NCBI GenBank assembly: GCA_002917075.1 | Contig: NTMA01000005.1 | Location: 796,967-860,966, forward strand | DNA length: 64,000 nucleotides | From: Hawksworthiomyces lignivorus | Lineage: Eukaryota > Ascomycota > Sordariomycetes > Ophiostomatales > Ophiostomataceae | Direction of reading: 5' to 3' | Shown here: positions 12,327 through 23,668 of the stretch, one piece after another | Layout of the letters: each line of letters opens with the position of its first letter | Numbering within the stretch: the stretch's first letter is position 1 | The notes under the pieces: generated by a model | Databases searched by the model: none | Told to the model about the DNA's origin: nothing | The model's input: the letters and a program-made list of their open reading frames with translations, nothing else | Position numbers and translations under genes: made by a program

Positions 12327-13724
12327 TTATAAATCGGCTATCTGGAGTTGCATCAGTTCGGACATGTCCCGCATGCGATAGTCAAGCACAGGTGTCACCC
12401 AGTCGTCCTTCACAAGGGCATACGTTTCCTTCTCGTCCGCTGCTGGTTTCCGCGGATTCATAGCCCAATATCCAAAATCTGCATCGACTGACTTTAGGAA
12501 GCGTAATAGGTTCTGCCAATAGTTTGCATCGCCTACTGATGGCATATGCGGCGCACCGAACTCGCCTACCCAGACGGGGTCTAGGTTGCCCTCCACAAGA
12601 TAAGCCCAGTTGCGACGCATTGAGGCCACAAAGGACGCATAGCCACGTTGCGCGTACCGGCCCTCGCGACTGCCCCATCCGGACCAACCGTATACGTGGG
12701 CCGAGTAAACCACACGATGATCGAGGTCCAAACGCACAGGACGGCGGGCTACGCCGCTCAGGTCGTTGCCCGATTCGGTACCGCCTACTACCACAAGCCA
12801 GCTAGGGTTGAGCTTCAGCAAGCGGTTGCCGCAGCGCTCGGCGGCCGTAGCCCAGCGCTCCCAAGTCATAGTTCCCCAGAGACCGCGGACTTCGTTGCGT
12901 AGGTCGACCCCTACCACATATGGATTGTCGATAAAGCGCTCCATAACCGTCTCCCAGTGGTCGATCCAGTCGTCTTCAGTCTGGCGTACGCGGCAGAGCG
13001 CAGCTGGCAGGTGGTCGTTCGCCCAGCCGGCGTCACATGGATCAGCACCGCAACACCAAGTGGCAGAAGTAATATGATTATTAATGATGACAGCCAGTCC
13101 GGCATCTGTCAGCGCTGTTACTGTGGCCTCAAACACATCTAACGCACGCAAGCCGGCCAAATCCGGATTGGCAGCCACAAGGTGAGTAGGAATATCGGGA
13201 TTTCGTATAACCATCTCGTCTGCGTACGGCAATCGTACTGAATTGAAACCAAAGGACCGTATGGTCTTAGCGATAACATCTCGGTGCTGCACATCTAGGC
13301 CACCCGGGACGAAAAGTTCATCACTAGCACCATACCAATTGACAGATGCCAGCTTGAACCGCCGGCCTGCAGTGTCTACAATGTTTCGGCCACGCGTGCG
13401 CAGCGGCAACTTGTAGTTGGTAATGTAAGAGGTGTTATCTGGGGTGCCTAGTGGACGCTGAGCGAAAAGCCGTGCACCGGCATCCGGCACCCAAGGCGCC
13501 GTCAATGCAGCTTCGGCTTTCCACAGGTAGTGAAAGAAACCTCCTATTAGGAGGATGGCCAGTATGAGAATCATACGGGCCGTATTCGATTGCAATCTAG
13601 CCAGCATTGAGAGTGCGTGCATGCGTATATGATCGTGTGACGCTGGGTGAATCAAGCGAAGAAAGGCCGGAGGGGAAAGTAAGCGAGCACAATGTAAACC
13701 TATTGGCCGAGTGTACAACAGCAA
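12327..13724 (-). CDS. glycoside hydrolase family 5 enzyme with N-terminal membrane anchor
   Basis: Single exon, up to 465 residues. The body is a GH5-type (beta/alpha)8 barrel: FKLASVNWYGASDE near the start, FGFNSVRLPYAD, INNHITSATWCCG, then VDLRNEVRG with the likely acid/base Glu278 and VWVGEFGAP with the likely nucleophile Glu388. The enzyme should therefore be a retaining beta-glycanase of the endoglucanase type; the substrate cannot be told. There is no cleavable signal peptide. A hydrophobic segment at residues 51-68 (MILILAILLIGGFFHYLW) follows a basic stretch, suggesting a type II anchor in the secretory pathway or plasma membrane. Candidate starts are Met1, Met35, Met40 and Met51; the first 34 residues are unremarkable and the true start may be Met35 or Met40. 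Several Cys in the loop after the NNH motif (WCCGADPCDAG) may form a disulfide. Confidence 0.88.
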   Translation of the reverse strand: MLLYTRPIGLHCARLLSPPAFLRLIHPASHDHIRMHALSMLARLQSNTARMILILAILLIGGFFHYLWKAEAALTAPWVPDAGARLFAQRPLGTPDNTSYITNYKLPLRTRGRNIVDTAGRRFKLASVNWYGASDELFVPGGLDVQHRDVIAKTIRSFGFNSVRLPYADEMVIRNPDIPTHLVAANPDLAGLRALDVFEATVTALTDAGLAVIINNHITSATWCCGADPCDAGWANDHLPAALCRVRQTEDDWIDHWETVMERFIDNPYVVGVDLRNEVRGLWGTMTWERWATAAERCGNRLLKLNPSWLVVVGGTESGNDLSGVARRPVRLDLDHRVVYSAHVYGWSGWGSREGRYAQRGYASFVASMRRNWAYLVEGNLDPVWVGEFGAPHMPSVGDANYWQNLLRFLKSVDADFGYWAMNPRKPAADEKETYALVKDDWVTPVLDYRMRDMSELMQLQIADL

Positions 13725-15444
13725 GAGCCTTGTTATTGTAGAATATTTAACTTGAGCTGTGTGCCTAGTTTCGTTTTCTTTCGTTACACCATCATTCGGA
13801 TTATGAGAGAAGAGATGAGGCAGTCGTAGACGACTTCAGTTCTGTTTCGTCGTCAAGAGGACTTATGTACGTAGAACAATCAGAGTAGGGGAGGGGGGGC
13901 GTATTGTACTCGGGGTGCTCGGAAGGGTGACCGGGGTTGCAGCGGAAGCCTCGGAGAGCGTGACTGTTAGCCACCTAGATTCTACCGTATTATTTTCCCT
14001 CTTTGTTCAAACTCATCCTTAAATAGGCTTCCTTCCCTGTCAAATCCTCCTCGTGTCCTATGTTCGCTGTTCGCTTGTCGACCCTGACCCTCACCTCTTC
14101 TTTTTCCCACACCGAATTTGTTGATATTTGTTTTCCCTTTTCTACATGAGGACAGTGCACTTCCTCTGTAACCGCTAATCGGCGGGCTTTGGGTATTTTT
14201 GGACTTTTTTTTCTGCTTAGCTGCAAAGAATTGAGTCTAGAGGACAGTCCTGTAAGACTATGCATGTGCTCCCTTCAAAGAAGGAATGGTTTAGAGGGGC
14301 GTATCAATAGACCATATAGATCGATATGGGTCGACAAAAGACGCGGCGTCCCATTTCTCGCAGGAACCCAAGCAAAATGAAAGGCAGAAATCGAATATGT
14401 GGTCCAAGGGCAAATAACATTGGTAGTAAGACAAAGAGAACCACACGCACAACTCAGCATGCATGCAGAGCTAAAAGTCGGGTGCCGAAGGATGGAAAGC
14501 GACAAGAGCGAGATAAAGAAAATCGAAAGAGGAAATTGGACAGCAGAGACTAAGCAGATTTCCTAGGGTCGCAGGGCGGAAGTCAGATGCGGCGAAACTC
14601 GAAACCAAAAAAGTGGATTGGACCCCGCCTTGGTTCCAGTACAACGCACAGGTTCTTACGTAGGAGGGAGAGTGTCTTTCGGCCACAGATACTTATCACT
14701 GCAGATCCAGCTGCTTACAGTACGCATTGCTCTCAGGCAGGCTCGCGCAACTGATATGTGACCGAGAGCTCTCTTCGCCCAGCAGACTGCTATTCCTTCC
14801 TGCCTAAAAAATGCCATGTTCCAGGGACGCGGCACCAGCCCCCCTCTCTGACACCAGAAATTCTCTCCTGCGGGATACTTACACAACCCTGTTTGTCTCG
14901 TGGTCAGCCATCTAGTTTTGAACGAACAGCTTGTGGCTGTCTTGTAGAACCCCCCCCCTAAGAGCCTGTCTTAGAAATATGGAATCTAATTCTGTTGATT
15001 TTCACTTGATTTCGCCATTCTGTGACTTCTCTTCGTTTATATTAGCACACAGCCTTACGGTAAGGAATGGTGCCGCGGTCATACTCTTGTGCAAAAAGGA
15101 CTACATCCTCCATTGGGCAGGAGCAATGTGAAAACACAGCAATGGGGGAAGGACCTAATACTAGTCGACGTGTCACACTTGTCTCTTCTAGACTGTCCCT
15201 CGTTGTTGGTGCCTTCCACACCTCGATCCTACGAGTAAGACCCTGGTCTCTTCCGGGACTGCCGGCACGCGACCATTTTCGCTCTATTCAAGCCTTGGCA
15301 GCCGTACTGTGCACTCTTTCACCCAAGAGACTACGTAGACAATAATTCATAGATGTAGTCAAAATAAAGCCCTCGAACCCGCATGGTTCACTCGACTAGA
15401 TCACACTTTCTCTACGCTTCCACTTTTATATTTTCTGAGAAAAT

Positions 15445-15462
15445 GGGGGGGGGGGGGGGGGG
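15445..15462. repeat. G18 homopolymer
   Basis: Uninterrupted run of 18 G on the plus strand. G-runs of this length are unusual in fungal intergenic DNA and can form quadruplexes. Its exact length is likely to be polymorphic or error-prone in sequencing. Confidence 0.9.
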
Positions 15463-16399
15463 TTGAAAAGCTTCCGTTAAGCTTATCTGGCAAAATAATC
15501 CTCCCTGCCAGCAAAAATCTGACCAGGAGTGGTAAAGCCGTCTTTGAAGACCAATACGACATACGAGTGAGATTCCGTAGCTTCATAGTCTGACTGATGA
15601 TGAAAAACCTCTCTCCGGCGCTTCCGATTTTCTTCCATTAACGGTTAGTCAGCACGCGACCCTTCTTTCTTCTACCAATGTTGCAACGTATTCGTACTCG
15701 CAATATGCATAATCCTGAGAGTATAGACGAAAATCACACTTCTCGCACTTTGCTCCCTAGGCTTTAATTCATAGTCAGCCAGTCACTTGTTTCTTGCCTG
15801 CATGTCGCTTCCCATGCCACCGAAATTCTGAAATCCATCTCCGCCTCCTTTAAACCTCATGGATGACATGTTGCGATGCACCTCTACAACATTCCTTATA
15901 TCATCTGATCCTCACGCAATAGTTGACCGTTTCTGACTTTTCATATTATTGCAAAGCAGTATATCTCTCCAAGAAATAGTAACAAAATGTATTCATGCAG
16001 AACAGCGGTCCTATCAATAAACTCAAGTTTGCCAGATGACAGGATCAAGGGTAATAAATGTTAGCTCGAGAGATGGCCCCACAAAACACTGGCCGATTAC
16101 AAGTATTCCAAACCTAATAAATTATCTCTACTTTATACTGTTTCTTTACGCTTCACAGGCATTCAGAAAGACTATCTGTAGTGGTGCATTCAAGTCAACC
16201 TTGCTCTTTAAACCCTATGAACCATGTATAGAGGAAATGTCTAATGCACTCCTTGCCACAACTATCCTCAATCTTTTTGTCTTCTTCTTGAAAACGCCAG
16301 AATGGATGCTCTGCCGCCACCTAAAACAATAGACAGAAAATACAACGGTTTCCCCTCAATGAACAACAGTAATAATATTAAGCATCCACTCGGTCCGTG

Positions 16400-16481
16400 A
16401 CGCGGGGAACTAATGAAAAAATAAGTGCGACACTAAATTCCAGTAAAGTAAAACTAAACTATAGGAGGTACGCGGGGAACT
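16400..16481. repeat. pair of 12-nt direct repeats, 70 bp apart
   Basis: ACGCGGGGAACT occurs at 16400-16411 and again at 16470-16481. The DNA between is not obviously repeated. It may be a duplicated protein-binding site or chance. Confidence 0.6.
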
Positions 16482-16826
16482 GTTAGATTATTTTTCTCTT
16501 CAAGGTTGTGACGTAGGTCGCAGAAGCCCATCAAATCTTGGCGCGAAGAAAGAAATAAAGCCGCAGCAGGAAGTTCACCTGTCCTTGCAAGCTGCCAGCT
16601 CTTCGCCGCGATTTATATGCCTTGAATGATCCTGCAAAAAAAAAAAATTTGGTTGAGCTCGTGTATCTCACAATGCCGTCGCAGGCGAATGTTCCCACTA
16701 CCATTTGTACAACTTAAAATTATGGGACGGTGGCTGGAGCACTTGTGCCAGTCAGTTGCCCTAGATCTTTTTGGAATTTTTTTGGAATTTTTTTCCCTAA
16801 TTTTATTGTTTATCTGTTTCTAACTT

Positions 16827-18891
16827 TTATATCCGATTCATCCCAAGTGGATGCCGGTTTTCAATATCATAATCATTTCCACCGTCACCACGGTTCTCGT
16901 ATCCCGTTTGGCTCCGCATCGTGTTAGTTCGACTTGGTGATCGCGGCGATGCGTATCCCTCACGGGCATCCCACCGGCTGTTAGAGGGGCCAGTGGCCGA
17001 GGCAGCCGTTGGTGGTCGCGGGATCGAAAAAGAACGCGCGGGTGCGTTGTAGCGAGCAGTCTGCCCGAAATAGTCGGGCGTACGACGGCCACTTGGGGAG
17101 GTAGTGTTATTAGGATTGTTATTATTGCCAGCATTGCTGCTAAAGCTGCCGTATCGATCATGGCTGCCGAAGCCGCTGTGGTTGGTATTTGCCCCGCCTC
17201 CATAGGCCGCGCTATTCAAGTCCATGATTGGACCGGGGGCTTGCACCGTAGCTCTCGGAGACATTGGGGTCATCCGACCACCGCTTGCCGAGGCCTTGGC
17301 CGTCACTGAAGATGAGACGGCCCCTGTTGAAGAGGAAAAGCTGGTTACTAGGTCGTTGTTCTTGTTGGTATTGGGACCCCCTGTCTCTAATACAGAGGAA
17401 GAGGCGTCCCGAGAGAGCATCTCGTACGAACGTGTGTCTTTTTTGAAGTCATCGAGCCGTGCGTCGGCAGAGACAAACTCGCGCATATTGTTGCGCCGGG
17501 ACGCTGGTGTCAGCAAATCAATCCAGCCGAGCACCATGGACCAACGGCCCAAGAGGAAAAGCAGCCAGATGCCATTCATCTACGAAGCGGAAGTGTTAGT
17601 ATAATAGGCAAGTATTAGAAGAACACCACACCAATAGAAGCGCAATAAGGGAACGAGCGAAATGCAATGAATATTCCAGAAACTTACAGCCAGCAGCACG
17701 AGAACGGCGCCAATCGTGGGTTCTTTCACGGTGAATGGCGCCGCAAGTTCAAGGCACTGGTTCTTGTCCCCGCCGTGGGTCGCGAGGCACACCAGCCAGG
17801 TAGTTGCGCGGGCAGGATCTGCGCTCAGGGCAACTACGGTGTTGTCCTGGAAAACAAAAACGATGCTAAAAAATATCACGTCCGTAACAATGATTAGCAC
17901 AATAGCGATACCGCGCCACTGCAGCTGAATTACTCGACGCACACGCCGATATGCTTGGCGGGGTGTCATTGTGCGAATACTGTTGGTATAAGACGGAAGA
18001 CCGGAGTTCTCTGTAGAAGCAGCATTGTCGTTGAGCGAGGCCAAGTATACTTTGATGCAATAACCAAAAGTGACCAACTGCACGACGATAGTAAGTCCCG
18101 CAAAAACAAGTAGCGGGATCCAGAGGTCGGCCAAGCTGTGGTTGTGGTTGATGTGACAGGTGGTGCCGAATCGGAAGGACACACCACTGAACACAACAGC
18201 CAAGACGGTACCTAGAATTGGAATCCCCCAACCCGTAACATGTGACACCCACATGAAACTGCGGCCTACAACCACTTGCCAGCAGATCTGCAGGTGTAAG
18301 GATAGCGAGCGTAGAAACACCCACATGATGCCGGCCCAACCGCCGAGGATCACGAAGGTGCCGGAGGCAGCGCACACCCCGCTTGATTGCATGCCATTAG
18401 GCGTGATAGCATCGGCGCACTGCTCTGGCTGTGCCGCTAGAGGTAAGACAAAGGCGAGCTAGTAGCAGAAGAGTCAGTCCTGTTGCTGATGCAAATTCTG
18501 CTCCATTGCGTCGAAGACAACTTACGCTCATCAAGGCGACAGCACTTGTCAGGCATATGCTGAGATAGTGCCGGTGTGTTTTTTCCACGGGCAGGACAAG
18601 CCATGACAGTAGGAGGGCTACACAGCATATTAACCCTGCTACTGACACCCAGTCTGCCGCTTTACCAAGCGTGTTAAAGCTGTCCGGATACACCCAGTCC
18701 GTCAGCGGACACGGCAGACAGCATGTCACGCCTGTTAAATTCGAACACATCCGGCCATCAATGACTATTGGGATAGCACTAATATTAGTAGGCTGCTACG
18801 TATGCAGGCAAACGCGCCGCAGTCTGCGTTACTTACAGCCTTTTGAGTTATTGAAATCGGCCTCGGCCAAAAACGGTGCGATACAAGACAT
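16827..18891 (-). CDS. Frizzled/Smoothened-like seven-transmembrane receptor, fungal type
   Basis: Four exons: 18891-18837, 18764-18526, 18458-17688 and 17579-16827, joining in frame to 605 residues. Introns are 72, 67 and 108 nt; the first has CTACTAAT before its acceptor. The short N-terminal ectodomain carries Cys3, Cys25, Cys33, Cys34 and Cys37 but no full cysteine-rich ligand domain. Seven hydrophobic segments lie at about 57-77, 85-106, 127-150, 172-190, 209-231, 280-301 and 346-371. EKTHRHYLSICL after helix 1, and Cys127 and Cys199 in the loops, fit the Frizzled-type membrane region known from fungi and amoebae. The last 230 residues form a Ser/Asn/Gly-rich cytoplasmic tail with several RTP/RSP-like sites. 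The Frizzled C-terminal KTxxxW motif was not seen. The ligand and signalling partners are unknown. Helix 7 is split by intron 3. Confidence 0.82.
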
Positions 18892-21172
18892 ATTTCCTCT
18901 GTAATGTCTTGTTCCTTTTGGGGGTGCTTTCTTCCTTTCCGTTCTTTAAGTATGCGTCAGGTGATTAAAAGTAAATCCCGCTCCAGTTTCCGAATATCTT
19001 CGGGGTTCGTCCTTTCGTAAAATGAATCGCCGAGCTTTCGCTCGCGATGCTGGTTTGGTGCTACCGGGGTTCACCGAAAGTCACGATTTCCAAAAATTAT
19101 TCCACCCCGAAAAGTGCAGGCGAAACGGTCTACACCGGCTCTTGATTTTCCTCGTTTTCTCAATTGTTAGAGCTCACTAGATTTTCAGGAGCTCTCCTGA
19201 TGGATAGGAATCTTGACGCGCCACACCAGGACTTGCGCAACAAATAAAATTTGGGGACGCTGTAAGCGTTGTCTGCTAGCAGCCAAAGGCAGCGACCTCC
19301 CGGAGTGTCAAGGGGCGCTCCGTTGATGGTAGACTAAGAAAAAAGAGGGCGTAAAAAATTAAATCCTCATTGGAATGGTTCGAGTCCGCTTTATTTCAGT
19401 TTTGATTGTGCTGGATCAAAACTTATCCTGGAGAAAAGGTTTGCTGTCTGGCTAGATACACCAAGTAGTCGTCCTTATCGACATACGTTCGTTCATCGAG
19501 TCATATAGTCCGAAATGACAGCGGGAAACCTGGAGTCCAATAGAGCCGAAATAGGAGAAATGCACACAGAGTAATCAATGAAATAGGAAACAGACAAAAG
19601 GATGGATAGTAACCTGAAAGTAGGCCAAAATAACAAGACAAACAGAAATATGAAAGAATGAAAGACGGAAATGCTCAAGAAACGTGGGGACTTGCGCAGG
19701 AACAAAAGAAGACAAGAAAAGAAGAGAAACGAAAATACTGCACCATGATGTGGTCGGTGGCGGGTCAGAATCATTTGTATTATTACTGTACTCCGTAATA
19801 GCTGAGAGAAAAGAAGAGCGGATACTGTCTGTGTGTAAATGGGAATCATCGACGTGCAAAAAGGGTAGTGACCAGAGATGGCTAACAGGACGGACATTTA
19901 CGTCGTAACGAAGTACGTGTGCACGAATATGGAGAAAAAAGGAGATCGCCTCATCTTTTTTCTTACCCCCCTCTCGGTTCACGACCCCGTCCCAAATCAC
20001 ACCTCCTCGTCTTTCTAGCCTCCGCCGAGACGTTGAACAGGGGCTCTTGGTGTAGTTATTATTCTCGACTTCTATGGTATGAAAGTGGCATTGTTTTCCC
20101 TTCCTTCTGTGTTAACCAAAGAGAGAGGCGATAAGGGGGACAGGGGTGGAGAAGAAGGGGAAGATGAACCAGGGTAGTTGGCAGGAGAAGACTTGGTTGA
20201 AAATTTTGTGGATTGATTCAACTTCCCACAACGGCATCGTCTACCTTTGGAAGAGGTGTGGGTGAGTGGATGCTTGTATGCGATGGGTTGGATACCCCTG
20301 GATGAAGGTGGATAAGAACCCACAGGCTCACCCTAGCAGAGCAATCGGAGATGGCTTCAACACTGGTGAAAAAAGACAGTTTAGCACCAAAGTGCCAAGC
20401 ACACAAACACGAGTACTCACAAAAATACGTGTGTTATAGAGCATGAACACATGTACAAGAACGACTTTCTGTACGAACTAACATGAAGGCTGTACTTACA
20501 ACATAGAATCCCATGTCAAATTGGTCTGCTATCTTTATTTTCTTTTATTTTCTTTTCTTTCGTTTCCTTTCTCCTATATTATTCATTTTTAAGAAAATGT
20601 GAAAAGGCTGGCTTGTGAGTGTTCAGATCACTCCAATGTTTGCTCCTGGCATCACAAGCTTTGCTCAGAAATAGAGTAGAGTTGAATTTCATCTGTGAAG
20701 GTCAGCCAAATCTCTTATTGAAGTGGCTCTAGCCTATGAAAAGAGAAAGGCGCAATAACATATCTGTACTGAGTAACGAAGAGGGGAGGTATCCCTCTTA
20801 AGTGGTTGAATGGTCAGATTGGCGGCATTTCATGCTTATCTGTCTCCGCGGAATGCGTTATTCTGAACGAGCACCTAGGGTTCCGAAATAGCAGTTCTGC
20901 TAGAAAAGCCAACAAGTGCTCGCACTCTTTGTATTCTTGCTCTGATTGGGGCACAGGATGATACATCTCTTCATCTCCATCACCAGAGCATCGACCAGTC
21001 AGAGAAATATACATATTCGTAACCCATCGGTCTGGGGTGGGAGAGAAATGGGTCGAAGACCAGAACGACGAGAAAAGAAGACAAAAGCCGAGCCGAAGGG
21101 GACCTGGTTAGGCCCCATCTCCTTAGCCCCCCCTTTCCCCCCTGAGAAGACCAGCCGATGTCGTTAAATTCG

Positions 21173-21188
21173 TTTTTTTTTTTTTTTT
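21173..21188. repeat. T16 homopolymer
   Basis: Uninterrupted run of 16 T on the plus strand in intergenic DNA. Confidence 0.9.
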
Positions 21189-23525
21189 AGCGTTGCCGGG
21201 TTTCGTTCTTGCTTTTTGCCCCACAATCTCAGTCTAGTTTGCTCCGCGGCCCCAACTGCCACTCGCATTTTCTATTTCTCGCGCGTTGGTGCTTAAAATG
21301 AAACCGTATTTCACGCGTTTGAAGATGGGCCATGAAAACAGAAGCAGATGGCCGAGGCTGCAGTCATATTATAGCTTTGGTTCTGAGTGCTTTGCGACAC
21401 ATATTTAATCAGACAAGTATTACAGCTCTACAATTATATATATATAAGTGAGAAGTGTTTATAAGTGCCATTGGTAGGTAGTTCAAATCGCTGAGCAAAG
21501 AATTCAGCTCCATTCTGGGTGATCGTGCACAAATCGCACGCATGTATACTCCGCATATACCTCATTTTCGTAGAGCCTCCTTTCTCTTGATCCTCTTGCC
21601 ACCGCTTAATGGCGAGTTGACGGTGCAGAGCACCGGTTGTACCGAAAACGAAAACCTGGGACGGGGAGAGAGCGAGTGAGGGGAAGATTTTTGTGGCTGT
21701 TAGCCAAAAGCATGCTCCACAGAAGAGCTTTGCTCTTAGTTGAAAACACAGCGGATCTTCTGTCGACTCCTTCGATGCACATCATTCCGGTGGAGATATT
21801 ACTTATCTTTTTACCTGCAACAGGTTGCCTTCCCCTCCTTTGTTCTTTTATATGGTAATTCTCTTTCATGTGGTCTTCCTCTGCCAGCTGTCGGCTTCGG
21901 ACCATTTCATTGTTAAAATCATATGGTTCGCTTTCCCCAGAAATCTGGTACCAAGAGCCACAGCAAGGAAGAACCAAAATCTCTTCACTCAATTCGGCGC
22001 TCTCCCTGCATTTGATTTTGCCGAAACTTATTGTCTGCATTCATCTGCACCACATAAGCACGACTACATTTGTGACCATCCTGGCTGCGGTGGGTGCGAG
22101 GATCTTATTCGTACAAATTTGCTTTGTGTCTTACCAGATGTAGCACTCCCGCGGAACTCTGTGTAGCACTGCGCTATTTTGCGAGACCACAAAATGTAAC
22201 AGAAGGAAAAGGAAAAAAAAAAAATTCTTGGAAACAGCGCAAGCCATAGACTCTCACCGCATATAGTTCTTTCGTTAAGCATGATGCCTCAAACGACAAT
22301 GTTTTGGAATAACTCCTGTTCGTCAGCATCAATTATCCAACGCAAGTCCAAATAGAGCAAAACCTACTGGTACATATATACACTAAGCTGAAATAAGCTC
22401 CAAGCGTGTCAGCAAGGTATTCAGAAGAACCGTTATAATGTGCAAAACGTTTTCTGCCATTGACTATTATTGGGTCCACAATGTGATGCTCAACCCTGTT
22501 CTGCTTTATTCCTCATGCGGCGTACAGTGTATGTGTTATATTAGACTCTTGCAAAAGGCCATTATCTCTCTATTGCACATAGTGGAACTTGGTATTTGAG
22601 CAATGCAATATGATCGGAGGCGTAGCTGTGCCGATGACAGAATCGTCGCTCTTCATGTAGCCTTCCTTCTACCTTCACATCATAGCCCTTTTATGCATAT
22701 TTCGACTTGATGAAACATCGGAGTAAGCAGAAAAGTCGAAAATCAGCGCTCTCCTCTCTAAACCCTCCAGTTTCCCCAGCACCTCGACTTTTTCATCTGC
22801 AATTGCCACACTTTCGTGAAGCGCGTCGCAGAATATCCTTTGTAAAATGGCTCCACTGGAAGATACGTGCGATGTAAGTGGCCAATTCTTACAGTCGAAG
22901 ATCTTGCAGCTCTCTCAGAAGTTTGCTTTCAGCCTGTGGCAATTCAAAATTCATATTACGCATTCCGACTGGCTACACCGTGGCGCCTAGCCATGATACC
23001 CCCAACCACTGAGGTAACAGACTGAAAATTTTGCCAAAAATTTCCCGGCGAATGAGAAGAAACGAGCGGTGATTGGTGTTCCTGTCTTATCTGGAGGTCG
23101 ATTTAACTGTTTCATTGAAGATGTCTGGAAGTAAACCAGGAGTTAGGGGAAAATATTGAACTCGCTAAACAAGAGACACTTCCGTACACGTATTTCACAA
23201 ACCTGCTACATGGATAAAAATCCCAGGTTAGCTTTACTCTTTTCAGTTATAGTCCAATACCCCATCCCACTGCTAATACACATATAACAGGGAAGATGCA
23301 CGAAACTTGACCACATGCGCAAGTAGAAAACGCAGCCAAATGGTTAGATGCTCGGTACAGTATATACCACTCCGTGCCCGTAGAGGCTGATGAGCTCTGG
23401 CGTTTCCAAAACAAAACGCAGATCCTGCTTTACCTCTTTAGGTCAAAGTAACAGAAAACTGTCTTTTACGCCAAAGTCAAAATTCTCCGCTACAGATAGA
23501 CTTAGTCCTGATTTTTGTGTGCTCG

Positions 23526-23668
23526 TACGTGGTGTACAGGGGAAATAAATGTTATTTTGTTACCTGTATTTTAGTACAGGTTGCTAGAACTTTCGGTATT
23601 TTTCTGGATGCCTCTGTAGCAGTAAGTTACAACTGCAATTAACATTTATTACCCCTGTACACCACGTA
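23526..23668. mobile_element. MITE-like element with terminal inverted repeats (143 bp)
   Basis: The arms 23526-23554 and 23640-23668 are reverse complements over 29 nt with one mismatch. Each arm ends outward in TA-CGTGGTGTACAGGGG. If the outer TA on both sides is a target-site duplication, the element is 23528-23666 with 27-nt terminal repeats, the pattern of non-autonomous Tc1/mariner or pogo/Fot1 elements. The centre has a second small stem (ACCTGTA 23562-23568 with TACAGGT 23575-23581). No coding sequence is present. It could instead be a large hairpin of other origin, since a second copy was not found in this window. Confidence 0.6.

Larger units (their letters stand above)
13725..16826. 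other. intergenic region between GH5 and Frizzled-like genes
   Basis: No supported gene in 3.1 kb. It contains the GH5 promoter and the 3' flank of the receptor gene. Features seen are a G18 tract (15445-15462), a 12-nt direct repeat ACGCGGGGAACT at 16400-16411 and 16470-16481, and a tandem TTTTTTGGAATTT-like repeat at about 16770-16799 just after the receptor's stop codon. Open frames here have no recognisable motif. Confidence 0.6.

Noticed and set aside
21825..22166. 113-codon frame containing CDHPGCGGCEDLIRTN, reminiscent of part of a C2H2 finger
   Set aside because: The histidine pair is missing, no second finger follows and the rest of the frame is low-complexity. Judged chance.
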